DNA of 64,000 nt from Saccharomyces paradoxus (lineage: Eukaryota; Ascomycota; Saccharomycetes; Saccharomycetales; Saccharomycetaceae). Shown here one piece after another: positions 57,401 to 64,000 of this stretch. A program made the position numbers and the translations under genes. The stretch covers positions 496,001-560,000 of the forward strand of contig NC_047501.1 in assembly GCF_002079055.1 (NCBI RefSeq), given 5' to 3'. Numbering within the stretch: position 1 is the stretch's first letter; each line of letters begins with the position of its first letter. Under the pieces are notes generated by a model. That model did not search any database and had not been told where the DNA came from. It was given only the letters and a program-made list of their open reading frames with translations.

Positions 57401-57464
57401 TATGAAAGAGAGAAACTATATTGTTGCATTTATTTTTGGGAACTATAAAGATATCCTGACGTAG
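54444..57464 (+). CDS. RGA1: Cdc42 GTPase-activating protein Rga1 (LIM-RhoGAP)
   Basis: The protein has 1006 residues (S. cerevisiae about 1007). Two LIM domains at the start (about 13-66 and 70-125) have all expected Cys/His zinc ligands, for example CVRCKDFITTGH, CFTCYKCEKPL, and CSDCFKCCKCGE. A long Ser/Pro-rich linker with phospho-site candidates follows, then a coiled coil (about 607-660) and the RhoGAP domain from about 790 to 1006. The arginine finger is Arg830 in GIYRKSG; LKRYLRKLPDPIF and the LYNLALVFAPGL helix follow. Known role: restrains Cdc42 at bud sites, septins and the pheromone response. It is the duplicate partner of RGA2. It converges on ADE2. Confidence 0.97.
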   Translation: MVSTAPNDQFPSCVRCKDFITTGHAYELGCDRWHTHCFTCYKCEKPLSCESDFLVLGTGALICFDCSDSCKNCGKKIDDLAIILSSSNEAYCSDCFKCCKCGENIADLRYAKTKRGLFCLNCHEKLLAKRKYYEEKKRRLKKNLPSLPTPVIDSDHIDGASATAAVPEKTSSRPASPVNEMPLGSELLKDIETNSSDIVPHFITGYNDSDDNSGSSKFGSNVSIDIIGPEENSTEHAKDDVKEEVEAHSANFSLEVAIDSTPSCKGPPSRSKSLLNKTPLRNSSGQYIAKSPSSYRQGIIVNDSLEESNQFEPPHNSSRSASELLSSVLHSPVSVNMKNPKGPNTDTFNTSLISQMDPSLPLKGLNNIVEEPNPLQTPAVEIVKTEKSVSDLAGVQQEQAEKPSYAGNSGKGRKISRSLSRRSKDLMTNLKSKATNKQDSNVKLSPASKSTFRRSQDLIRDVDSHPGFGTPNSNSTSLDTLMKNQKSLNYKRFTDDGILKVVSEKGDAPDEQKNFGFKSPSPIGHLLQSPATPSNVSMYRTPPLDSSLTFDRLNGSSYSNQNYSLPSWQNTPKIQLENSSNFEEQKETVYGNSESRNDPSLDKEIVTAELHLKQLKINLKELESQREELMKEIGEMKSMKETLRRHIEAYNTEKNKLYLDSNEFSGNPPTINEISSSESPPPVKHVATTSSVARSSVKPKFWKFFSSAKPQTEQSIQSVNSNNMNSTVKSAPVLLSAPSTNSNSGRLEISPPVLQNPNEFSDVRLVPIESDGNMGQNKDVEEYSDGSNLYGSSLVARCNYENNEIPMVLSVCIDFIESDEENMRSEGIYRKSGSQLVIEEIERHFSSWKVQTEMPNILTEQDLNAVTGVLKRYLRKLPDPIFTFQVYEPLMNLVKSKKMMENLPFVGGKLSLEAKNSDTYMSSRSALKSILEDLPKEHYRVLRALSEHIEKITQYSHWNRMTLYNLALVFAPGLIRDFSGEKDIIDMKERNYIVAFIFGNYKDILT

Positions 57465-57736
57465 CCTCGGTAATGCATTGAGCAGATTTACAAATTGTAC
57501 TGAAATTTTTTTTTGACTCCAAACTTACGCAGGAAATTATTCTTTGCTTCTTGTTACTCAATATGTATGTATGTATAGTAAATACAGTTATACATAAAAT
57601 TTTTAAAAAGGGCGTCTGCAAGCATTGATTCCTCTTTTTGAAGTTCACATTTGACGTAATCAGAACAAAGCCCTTACAACACGTATATATCACTTTGTAA
57701 TTGTTCGCTGGCCAAGTATATCAATACATTTATATA

Positions 57737-59452
57737 TTATTTGTTTTCTAAATAAGCCTCGTAACCGATAGTTTCTAATTTCTGTGCTTTAACGAGAACT
57801 TCTTCCTCTTGTTTTAATAAAAATTGTTCCATCTTCGTTGTGTAACTTGAATCATAGGCACCAAGTAGTCTGACAGCCAACAGTGCGGCATTCGTACTAT
57901 TATTAATAGCAACAGTAGCTACTGGAACGCCTCTAGGCATTTGCACGATTGAATGTAATGAATCAACTCCATCTAGACAAGATCCTTTAACAGGTACACC
58001 GATAACGGGTAGTGGTGTCATTGCGGCCACCATACCTGGCAAATGAGCAGCGCCACCGGCACCCGCGATAATCGTCTTGATACCACGCTTGCTTGCAGAA
58101 ATAGCATATGCAGACATCCTGTGTGGAGTTCTATGAGCAGAGACGATTGTCACTTCAAATGGAACACCAAAATCTTTCAGAACTGCACATGCGGCAGACA
58201 TCACCGGCAAGTCAGAGTCTGATCCCATGATGATGCCAACCAATGGTTTGACCATTGCTTCCAAGTCCAACTTTTGAGCGACAGATATTTTGATTGGAAT
58301 ATCAGTTCTACCTGTAATATAGTTCAGCCTTTGTTCACATTCATCCATACTCGAGGTAATAATGTTTATGTGACCAACTTTTCTGTTAGGTCTAGACTCT
58401 TTTCCGTATAAATACACAGAGGAACCTGGGGTAGCCAATGCTCTTTCGCAAGTTTCTAGTTCTTTATCTTTTGTATGTTTGTCTCCAAGAACATTTAGCA
58501 TAATGGCGTTTGTTGTAATAGTTGAGAAAGATGTAAAATTCTTTGGCATTGGCAAGTCTAATATTGATCTCAAATGAGCTTCGAATTGAGAAGTTACGCA
58601 AGCATCAATAGTGTAATGTCCAGAGTTGTGGGGTCTTGGAGCAATTTCGTTGATAAGTAGTTCTCCAGTTTCTAAATAGAACATCTCCACACCAAATATA
58701 CCACAACCGGGGAAAGATTTGATTGCGTTTTCTGCCAACAGCTTTGCCTTGAGTTGGACGGAGTCTGGAACCCTAGCGGGTGCGTAACATAAGTCACAGA
58801 TATTATCCTTGTGAATAGTTTCAACAATTGGGTAAGAAAACACCAAACCGTCGACAGATCTCACAATCATGACTGCTAATTCTTTAGTAAATGGTGCCCA
58901 TTTTTCAGCGTATAAAGGGCGATCCTTCAGTACTTGCAAAGCTTCCGAAATCATTTCCTTATTCTTTACAACAAAGTTACCTCTCCCATCGTACGCCAAA
59001 GTCCTCGACTTTAGGACGAATGGAAACCCCAAATCATTTCCAACATTCAATAGTGACGTCTCGTTGGCTTGTTCTACAGGAACGCTCTTGGTAACTGCTA
59101 TACCATTCTTGATTAAATGCTCTTTTTGAACATATTTGTCTTGTATCAATCCAATTGTTTCTGGAGAAGGGTAAATTTTCAATTTGGGGTGTTTTACCTG
59201 AAGATTCTTTAATGTAGGAACATCCACATGCTCAATCTCAATCGTTAGCACATCACATTTTTCAGCTAGTTTTTCAATATCAAGAGGATTTGAAAAGGAG
59301 CCATTAACGTGATCATTGGAGTTGGTTATTTGTTTGGCAGGAGAATTTTCAGCATCTAATATTACCGTCTTGATGTTGAGCCTGTTAGCTGCCTCAACAA
59401 TCATACGTCCCAATTGTCCCCCTCCTAATATACCAACTGTTCTAGAATCCAT
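57737..59452 (-). CDS. ADE2: Phosphoribosylaminoimidazole carboxylase Ade2
   Basis: The protein has 571 residues from the ATG at 59452, as in S. cerevisiae. The open stretch upstream (to about 59527) lacks ATG in frame. Two fused domains are present. The PurK-like ATP-grasp part covers about 1-390, starting [11 protein letters not shown] at 7-17, with the [14 protein letters not shown] signature. The PurE-like carboxylase covers about 405-571, with GSDSDLPVM at 410-418, SAHRTPHRM and [10 protein letters not shown]. Reaction: conversion of AIR to CAIR in purine synthesis. Loss causes the red adenine-requiring phenotype; the gene here is intact. The promoter has two TGACTC hexamers for Bas1/Pho2 or Gcn4. 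Confidence 0.98.
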   Translation of the reverse strand: MDSRTVGILGGGQLGRMIVEAANRLNIKTVILDAENSPAKQITNSNDHVNGSFSNPLDIEKLAEKCDVLTIEIEHVDVPTLKNLQVKHPKLKIYPSPETIGLIQDKYVQKEHLIKNGIAVTKSVPVEQANETSLLNVGNDLGFPFVLKSRTLAYDGRGNFVVKNKEMISEALQVLKDRPLYAEKWAPFTKELAVMIVRSVDGLVFSYPIVETIHKDNICDLCYAPARVPDSVQLKAKLLAENAIKSFPGCGIFGVEMFYLETGELLINEIAPRPHNSGHYTIDACVTSQFEAHLRSILDLPMPKNFTSFSTITTNAIMLNVLGDKHTKDKELETCERALATPGSSVYLYGKESRPNRKVGHINIITSSMDECEQRLNYITGRTDIPIKISVAQKLDLEAMVKPLVGIIMGSDSDLPVMSAACAVLKDFGVPFEVTIVSAHRTPHRMSAYAISASKRGIKTIIAGAGGAAHLPGMVAAMTPLPVIGVPVKGSCLDGVDSLHSIVQMPRGVPVATVAINNSTNAALLAVRLLGAYDSSYTTKMEQFLLKQEEEVLVKAQKLETIGYEAYLENK

Positions 59453-59598
59453 ACTTGAATTTTTTACCACGGTTTCTTGATTCCTTGATTGTTTCAATAT
59501 GATATGCCTAAAAGAGCGGTCAAACAAATTTATTCACCAATTTATACATGAAATGATCTATAATATCGTCCATCTGGTCCTTAATAAAAGGTTAGCAG

Positions 59599-59604
59599 GA
59601 GTCA
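59599..59604 (-). promoter_or_regulatory. Bas1/Gcn4 core TGACTC (site 1) before ADE2
   Basis: GAGTCA on the plus strand gives TGACTC on the ADE2 strand, about 150 bp before the ATG. Purine genes in yeast carry paired TGACTC sites for Bas1 with Pho2. Confidence 0.7.
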
Positions 59605-59615
59605 ATCATGCACCA

Positions 59616-59623
59616 TTACCCGG
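59616..59623 (+). promoter_or_regulatory. Reb1 site TTACCCGG in the ADE2 promoter
   Basis: An exact Reb1 octamer lies between the two TGACTC hexamers, about 165 bp before the ADE2 ATG. Confidence 0.6.
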
Positions 59624-59641
59624 ATCTTAGCCATTCAACAG

Positions 59642-59647
59642 GAGTCA
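59642..59647 (-). promoter_or_regulatory. Bas1/Gcn4 core TGACTC (site 2) before ADE2
   Basis: The second hexamer reads ATGACTC on the ADE2 strand, 43 bp from site 1. Two sites with this spacing fit Bas1/Pho2 control. Confidence 0.7.
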
Positions 59648-60125
59648 TCTGTTAAAATAGCCATAATAGTACGTCTTGACATAAAAGCTAATCTTATTTG
59701 AAAGATATTGAGATTTTAGCGTTCCAGAACCCTTAGCTCCTCATTACTCTTCAATAATTCTTCAATTTTCATCTGTCTTTTTAATTTTTTGTCAAACGTT
59801 TTATTTACTAACCATGGGAAAGGTCATTTCTATACAAAAAGGTAAAATTATTCTCTAGTTTTGGATTACTGGGTGTAGTCAACTTATTAAAAGGTTGTGA
59901 TTCGAGCATAGAACTTTTTTTAAAAGAAAGTGGCCAAAACCATGAGATATATATTACACTTAGTGCTTATGGGAAATTAAGATAATGTACTATATACTAG
60001 ATTAAACACTAGTCAATTTATAATTAAATTAAAATGCAAAATAGTAATGTGAGAAGACAAAATTGAGGCAAAATACCTAATCTATAAACATGAATGCTGT
60101 GCCTTAAGTAATATCTCGATCACAA

Positions 60126-62819
60126 CTAGGCACCGTCAGCCTTTCTTTGAGTGGATTCTAATTTGGATTCCTGTTGTTCGCTAATTTGCTTCAGGTCATT
60201 TGACATTTTTGTTCCATTTGAAGATAAGGGAATGAATGATGATACAATGGTAGAGGGGGCGTTGCTTGAATCTCTGCTGTCAGGATCTCCATTTTCACAA
60301 ATAAAGTGCCTTTTCGATTCTAGGTAGGCCTCTCGGAATTGATTGTGGAGATATTTCTTCAAGAAGATCCTACCTAGGGGATGACATTCTAACCTATAGA
60401 GCAATTTCGTAATGGCATAGCTGATTTTTGACGCCCTCCTTTCTAATAGAGGAGATGCCCTTAGTTTGGGTGAGATGACCGAGGATGCGTTTGTAAATTC
60501 AGAATATTTAAAGTTTTTAGAGCCCTGACCATTACTTCCCAGAATCCTTATATTAGGGCGTGTACTCAATTGTAAAAACTGTCTCAACGAAGAAGATTGA
60601 GCCATTCTAGTCAAATACGTCCTTTTCCTGGACAGAGATTTTGTAGAGGGCAAATCCTGCCCGCTGTCCTTTACAATAAATGTGAGGAAAAGCGCCAATA
60701 TATCAAAACTGTAAATTTGGGTAAAGAGATCTATTGCTGATAATACAACGCAGTGGGGATCCCTTTCGATGCCCATGTAGCTGTTAAAGTTGTCAAACCC
60801 CTGATGCACTTCTCTTTCAAAACTCCACCTAGAAAAATTATCAGCCTGCAGCTCAGCTGTAGGTAATATTTTGGACGGAGAATAGTTTAAACAAGCGTTT
60901 AAAAACTTTTCAACATTCGTCCTGCTTATCGATACCATCCGAAACAATTCCTTAACAATTTCCAATATTTGACTTAATTGGGAATATGTTTGCTCTGTGG
61001 AAAGTAACTGGCATGTGTTTCCTAGGCTAAATAAACAATTATCCAAGTTAGATAACAATTCAATACTATGCAATGTAAAATAGTCAAAAAACTCCGGAAA
61101 AATGAAAAGGTCTTTGTAGAACATAATGTATTCATCTTTTAGCGCTATATCAGGTGAAATTTCTCGCCTCTTCAAAGTGTCTAAAAGATTTTCCAGTTGG
61201 AGAACGTTCAGCCTTCTCAATACACTCATGATAGTATCATAATCATGATATTCATCAATAAGGAGAGAAAAGAGCTTCTGGCCCAAGTTCACTTGGCTTT
61301 CGTTAACTACATTAGTTGAAAAATGAGGCCTATTAAAGATTTTTTTTAGAGGATTAGGTTCAGTCTTCTGTTCTGCCTCTGTATCTAGCTTTTCTTTTTC
61401 TGGTCTATTATTCTCATAAAAAACTCCCTCGTCCACATCATAGTAATAATCCCAGATATCTAACTGATATCGGAAAATTGGATTGGCCGTCCCAATAATC
61501 GCAAAGCATCCGATAGAATCAGTATCTGATGTTACATTTGCTCGTAAGCTGTCAACAAGGGATATATCCATATAGGGAAAAATCAACGCTGTATTCCCTT
61601 TGAAATAGGACTGTGGGTCGCTAGCGTAAGTTGCCGTTATGTTGGCTAATGATAAAATGAAAGCACAGAGGTCTTCTTTACTTAGTTTAGTTGAATTGAT
61701 GACTAATTTCCATGCATTGAGTTTCGGGCCTGCTTTAAGAAGGTAAGGAATGAATATATCCAACAATTTCAAAACTAATTCATTATAATCGTTCTCAATA
61801 TAAATAGGCTCTCTTTTGATCATATCAAATTGCAACGGGATTTTTAACAAAAATGGCGGGAGCGTCTTTGGCTGAAACCTTGTAAAGTGATATTGAATGA
61901 ATTGGTCATGGAAAGTCACATTGTTACCATACTTGTCCTTAATGTCAAATCCATCTATGCAAAATAGTTTCTTTAAAGTCGAATTTGGGTCAAAAAAAAC
62001 TTTGGTAATGATAGATTCGTCATGGATAGAGTGTAGCACATCTTGTATGCTACTTTTGGAATGTATATCATTAATCAATGAAAGGTCAATACTGTTTAGC
62101 ATTCTAAAGCAATCAAGCAGTACATCTGTAGCAGCATCTTGAGTCGGCGCCTTCATGTACAAATCTAATACTAATACAATAATGTTTTTGAATGCAAAGA
62201 AGGTTTTCAATGGTGTGCCGATGGCAATTGATTTGATTACAGCTCCTCTATCGTTTGTGGTGTCCAAAACTGTGTTAGCCACATTTATGAAAAATAAAGG
62301 TTCATTATCTATGGCTTTCCGATTATTCTGAAATTCCTGGGATTCAAATTCATCATTTTCCAAAACAATAGTATATCTATTGTTTCTTGCGTCCTGATAG
62401 TTTTCGGCATCGTAATATATGCTATTGCTAACGCTGCTATCTGAGTGTTCCCGATGATGCAGATTGAAACTGAAACGAGGGTGTTTTGGTACGGGAAAGA
62501 GTTGATAATTTTGAGTAAACTTATTATAATAAAGGGTAAACACTGTAACGTCTTGTTTGCCGGGATTTCGTTCTATACTACTTGGAATCATTAAACTTGC
62601 CAAGTTCATAGACACCGACGTATTACCGTTGCATTCCTCGTATGGGGACTGACTGAAACCCGGGATACTTTTTGGGTATTGGTGCTTCACAATAGGACCT
62701 AACTTATTATCAAATTCTGCCGATACTATATAACTGACATTCGGCTTTTCAAAAGGAAAGGATCCATTTTCTATCCACCTGTTACTACTACTAGAGCTAT
62801 TTGGTTCCCTTCTCAACAT
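60126..62819 (-). CDS. AFI1: Arf3-interacting polarity protein Afi1
   Basis: The protein has 897 residues (S. cerevisiae about 893). The N-terminal block (about 25-250) starts VSYIVSAEFDNKLGPIVKHQYP, the opening strand pattern of DENN-type (longin-like) modules. The central region (about 330-480) includes LLKAGPKLNAWKLVINSTKLSKEDLCAF, which fits the later DENN lobes. A region with many Leu and helices follows to about 700, and the end is polar and basic. Known role: binds Arf3 (yeast Arf6) at the plasma membrane and helps set its polarised location and axial budding. The DENN reading is by eye. ORT1 is upstream on the same strand. Confidence 0.93.
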   Translation of the reverse strand: MLRREPNSSSSSNRWIENGSFPFEKPNVSYIVSAEFDNKLGPIVKHQYPKSIPGFSQSPYEECNGNTSVSMNLASLMIPSSIERNPGKQDVTVFTLYYNKFTQNYQLFPVPKHPRFSFNLHHREHSDSSVSNSIYYDAENYQDARNNRYTIVLENDEFESQEFQNNRKAIDNEPLFFINVANTVLDTTNDRGAVIKSIAIGTPLKTFFAFKNIIVLVLDLYMKAPTQDAATDVLLDCFRMLNSIDLSLINDIHSKSSIQDVLHSIHDESIITKVFFDPNSTLKKLFCIDGFDIKDKYGNNVTFHDQFIQYHFTRFQPKTLPPFLLKIPLQFDMIKREPIYIENDYNELVLKLLDIFIPYLLKAGPKLNAWKLVINSTKLSKEDLCAFILSLANITATYASDPQSYFKGNTALIFPYMDISLVDSLRANVTSDTDSIGCFAIIGTANPIFRYQLDIWDYYYDVDEGVFYENNRPEKEKLDTEAEQKTEPNPLKKIFNRPHFSTNVVNESQVNLGQKLFSLLIDEYHDYDTIMSVLRRLNVLQLENLLDTLKRREISPDIALKDEYIMFYKDLFIFPEFFDYFTLHSIELLSNLDNCLFSLGNTCQLLSTEQTYSQLSQILEIVKELFRMVSISRTNVEKFLNACLNYSPSKILPTAELQADNFSRWSFEREVHQGFDNFNSYMGIERDPHCVVLSAIDLFTQIYSFDILALFLTFIVKDSGQDLPSTKSLSRKRTYLTRMAQSSSLRQFLQLSTRPNIRILGSNGQGSKNFKYSEFTNASSVISPKLRASPLLERRASKISYAITKLLYRLECHPLGRIFLKKYLHNQFREAYLESKRHFICENGDPDSRDSSNAPSTIVSSFIPLSSNGTKMSNDLKQISEQQESKLESTQRKADGA

Positions 62820-63181
62820 CCGGTAGCCAAAAATATTTGCGTACCAAAGAACTTAACAATGAATGGTGCTATGCTGATCTTGACTTCTTAGAGTTTGTCC
62901 TTTAAAAGGTACGCCATTGCTACCAGACAGTTTTTTTTGTTTACATTCGAATCATTTTTTTTTTTGCATTTAGTTAAATCCGAAGTCATGGCTAGATAAT
63001 TACTGTTAGAGAATAGTAGCATATATGTAAGAACTGAGACGCAATAGTCGAGAGCAAGTTATAAAAACAACAATAATAACATAAAGCCTTCCTACCAAAA
63101 GGGCGTAGCATTCTTGAATAGTAAATGTATTGCAGATTGTCTATCGAAATTATATACTTGTTTATTACACGATTATTATAT
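62820..63181. other. Intergenic: AFI1 promoter and ORT1 3' region
   Basis: This is 362 bp with T tracts at 62932-62937 and 62957-62964 and AT-rich sequence beyond the ORT1 stop. I see no confident factor site or RNA gene. Confidence 0.45.
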
Positions 63182-64000
63182 TTAGAGTGCTGAAAGAGTT
63201 TCAAAGATGTAAAAAACTGCAGCGTTTGCTGGTACAGCCCTAAAGAGAGTTATACCCAAGCCCCGATAAAACCCCTTTAGTCCAAACTTGCCGAAAATCT
63301 TCTTCATCGCATTGGTAAGGCTTATATGCTCCGTTTGCATTACTGACTTAACAGTATCTGCAGGGAAAATACTAGCGTTAAACGCCAAACCAGCGCTCCC
63401 TCCACTAACAAGTAGCTCCCATATTTTATTTTCGTCTCTTTTTGGGTCATCAAAGGCATGCCTATCTTTCAACGACTTCTTGACTATTTCATAGGTTGCA
63501 AACCAGGCGACACCACCGAAACTCTCTCGAATAAAAGTGCCCGATTGCCCTTGCCACAATCCCGCCAAGCCTCTCTCGCTTATAATTGCCTTTATTGTAG
63601 GCAACACCTTTGTATGCTTCACTTTGGCGGATGCAGCTTGTAGGTTTGCAACCTGTAACTTACACTTCACCAACTCTACGGGTGTCAATACCAAACTTGC
63701 ACATGAACCTGCTACTCCGCCAGAGATCAAAATTTGCCCTAATGGGGAAACATTTGTGTGCTTTTCTAAAAGTTTAGAACATTGGTTATATGACACAAAT
63801 AATGTGGCGTTCTCTAGAGATGCTCCAACTAAAGGCGATGCAATGCCTTGAAAAAATCCTCGCGCTATACCTTCATTTTGGTAAGTGAATTTTATACAAG
63901 ACCATGTCGTTGGAAACACATTGGATGCTTGAGTTTGTAACCTGACCTTCACAGTATCGAAAGGAAACTCGATCACTTTACCACAGGCACCTGCAACGGA
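63182..64000 (-). CDS. ORT1: Mitochondrial ornithine carrier Ort1 (5' end beyond the window)
   Basis: The last 272 codons and the stop are present; by comparison with the 292-residue S. cerevisiae protein, about 20 N-terminal residues lie beyond position 64000. It is an SLC25-type carrier with three signatures: PFDTVK (in EFPFDTVKVR), PVELVK (in LTPVELVKCK) and PADTVK (in IFPADTVKSV). The matrix glycine motifs (EGIARGFFQGI, GLAGLWQGQ, GLKGFYRGLG) are all present. Known role: exchanges matrix ornithine for cytosolic protons or basic amino acids, so that arginine can be made in the cytosol. The gene is also called ARG11. The cut is by the window edge, not a mutation. Confidence 0.95.
   Translation of the reverse strand, partial: SVAGACGKVIEFPFDTVKVRLQTQASNVFPTTWSCIKFTYQNEGIARGFFQGIASPLVGASLENATLFVSYNQCSKLLEKHTNVSPLGQILISGGVAGSCASLVLTPVELVKCKLQVANLQAASAKVKHTKVLPTIKAIISERGLAGLWQGQSGTFIRESFGGVAWFATYEIVKKSLKDRHAFDDPKRDENKIWELLVSGGSAGLAFNASIFPADTVKSVMQTEHISLTNAMKKIFGKFGLKGFYRGLGITLFRAVPANAAVFYIFETLSAL

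Larger units (their letters stand above)
59453..60125. other. Intergenic: ADE2 promoter and AFI1 3' region
   Basis: This is 673 bp. It has TGACTC twice (minus strand), a Reb1 site, and a 17-codon upstream frame (59573-59520) in the ADE2 leader. The half nearest AFI1 is very AT-rich; a 10 of 11 match to the ARS core (ATTTATAATTA) lies at 60016-60026. An unattached TACTAAC followed by a 14-codon frame at 59806-59858 is not supported as a gene. Confidence 0.55.

Noticed and set aside
59806-59858. TACTAAC followed by a 14-codon frame starting MGKVIS
   Set aside because: There is no GTATGT donor upstream and no acceptor and exon downstream, and the frame is too short to be supported; a chance branch-point heptamer is likely.
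60016-60026. 10 of 11 match to the ARS core (ATTTATAATTA) near ADE2
   Set aside because: Similar 10 of 11 matches occur elsewhere in the window (for example 110-120), so it does not identify an origin. I recall an S. cerevisiae origin near ADE2 but cannot place it here from sequence.
1-64000. Ty LTRs, tRNA, snoRNA, CRISPR or transferred gene islands
   Set aside because: I looked in every intergenic gap for LTR ends, A/B boxes, box C/D or H/ACA patterns and genes of foreign look, and found none I could support.

Overview
The window is a compact, intron-poor, gene-dense nuclear segment of a budding yeast of the genus Saccharomyces. Every substantial gene is recognisable, and the order and strand of the 31 genes match, from memory, Saccharomyces cerevisiae chromosome XV right arm from YOR097C to ORT1 (YOR130C), with no insertion, inversion or loss that I can see. 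Fast-evolving parts (the RAS1 tail, NUP1 repeats, RGA1 linker, RGS2 tail) differ from the S. cerevisiae proteins as I remember them by more than strain variation would give. A sister species (paradoxus, mikatae, jurei, kudriavzevii, arboricola, uvarum or eubayanus type) is the likely source, but I cannot name which one.

Layout, left to right. 0-10 kb: YOR097C (small membrane protein), NUP1 (nuclear basket nucleoporin), KTR1 (Golgi mannosyltransferase), CRC1 (mitochondrial carnitine carrier), RAS1 (cAMP-pathway GTPase), OST2 (oligosaccharyltransferase). 10-24.5 kb: PIN2, VAM3 (vacuolar syntaxin), RGS2, LEU9 (isopropylmalate synthase), INP53 (synaptojanin), TFC7 (TFIIIC tau55), and a Maf-type pyrophosphatase (YOR111W). 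24.5-43.5 kb: CEX1 (tRNA export), AZF1 (zinc-finger regulator), YOR114W (unknown, HMG-box-like), TRS33 (TRAPP), RPO31 (Pol III largest subunit), RPT5 (proteasome ATPase), RTC5 (TLDc protein), RIO1 (kinase of 40S maturation). 44-64 kb: GCY1 (aldo-keto reductase), PFY1 (profilin, the only intron), LEO1 (Paf1 complex), UBP2 (deubiquitinase), CAT5/COQ7 (ubiquinone synthesis), IAH1 (esterase), RGA1 (Cdc42 GAP), ADE2 (purine synthesis), AFI1 (polarity), and ORT1 (ornithine carrier), cut by the right edge.

These are unrelated housekeeping and regulatory genes rather than an operon-like system, though TFC7, CEX1 and RPO31 all serve Pol III or tRNA. Several promoters carry readable sites: a perfect Gal4 17-mer before GCY1, RRPE plus overlapping PAC elements before RIO1, Reb1 plus PACE (Rpn4) before RPT5, two Bas1/Gcn4 hexamers and a Reb1 site before ADE2, and two Cbf1-type E-boxes between NUP1 and KTR1.

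I found no tRNA, rRNA or snoRNA gene, no LTR or other mobile element, no CRISPR, no pseudogene and no broken gene. I see no undescribed multi-gene system. The better leads are a probable divergent HMG-box protein with a mitochondrial-type N-terminus (YOR114W), an upstream ATG that overlaps the RGS2 start, an in-frame basic N-terminal extension on YOR111W, and a GC-rich 0.5 kb block with inverted repeats upstream of RGS2. Where an open frame ran past the first ATG without an ATG of its own (CRC1, PIN2, CEX1, RPO31, RTC5, RIO1, UBP2, CAT5, ADE2), I placed the start at the ATG.
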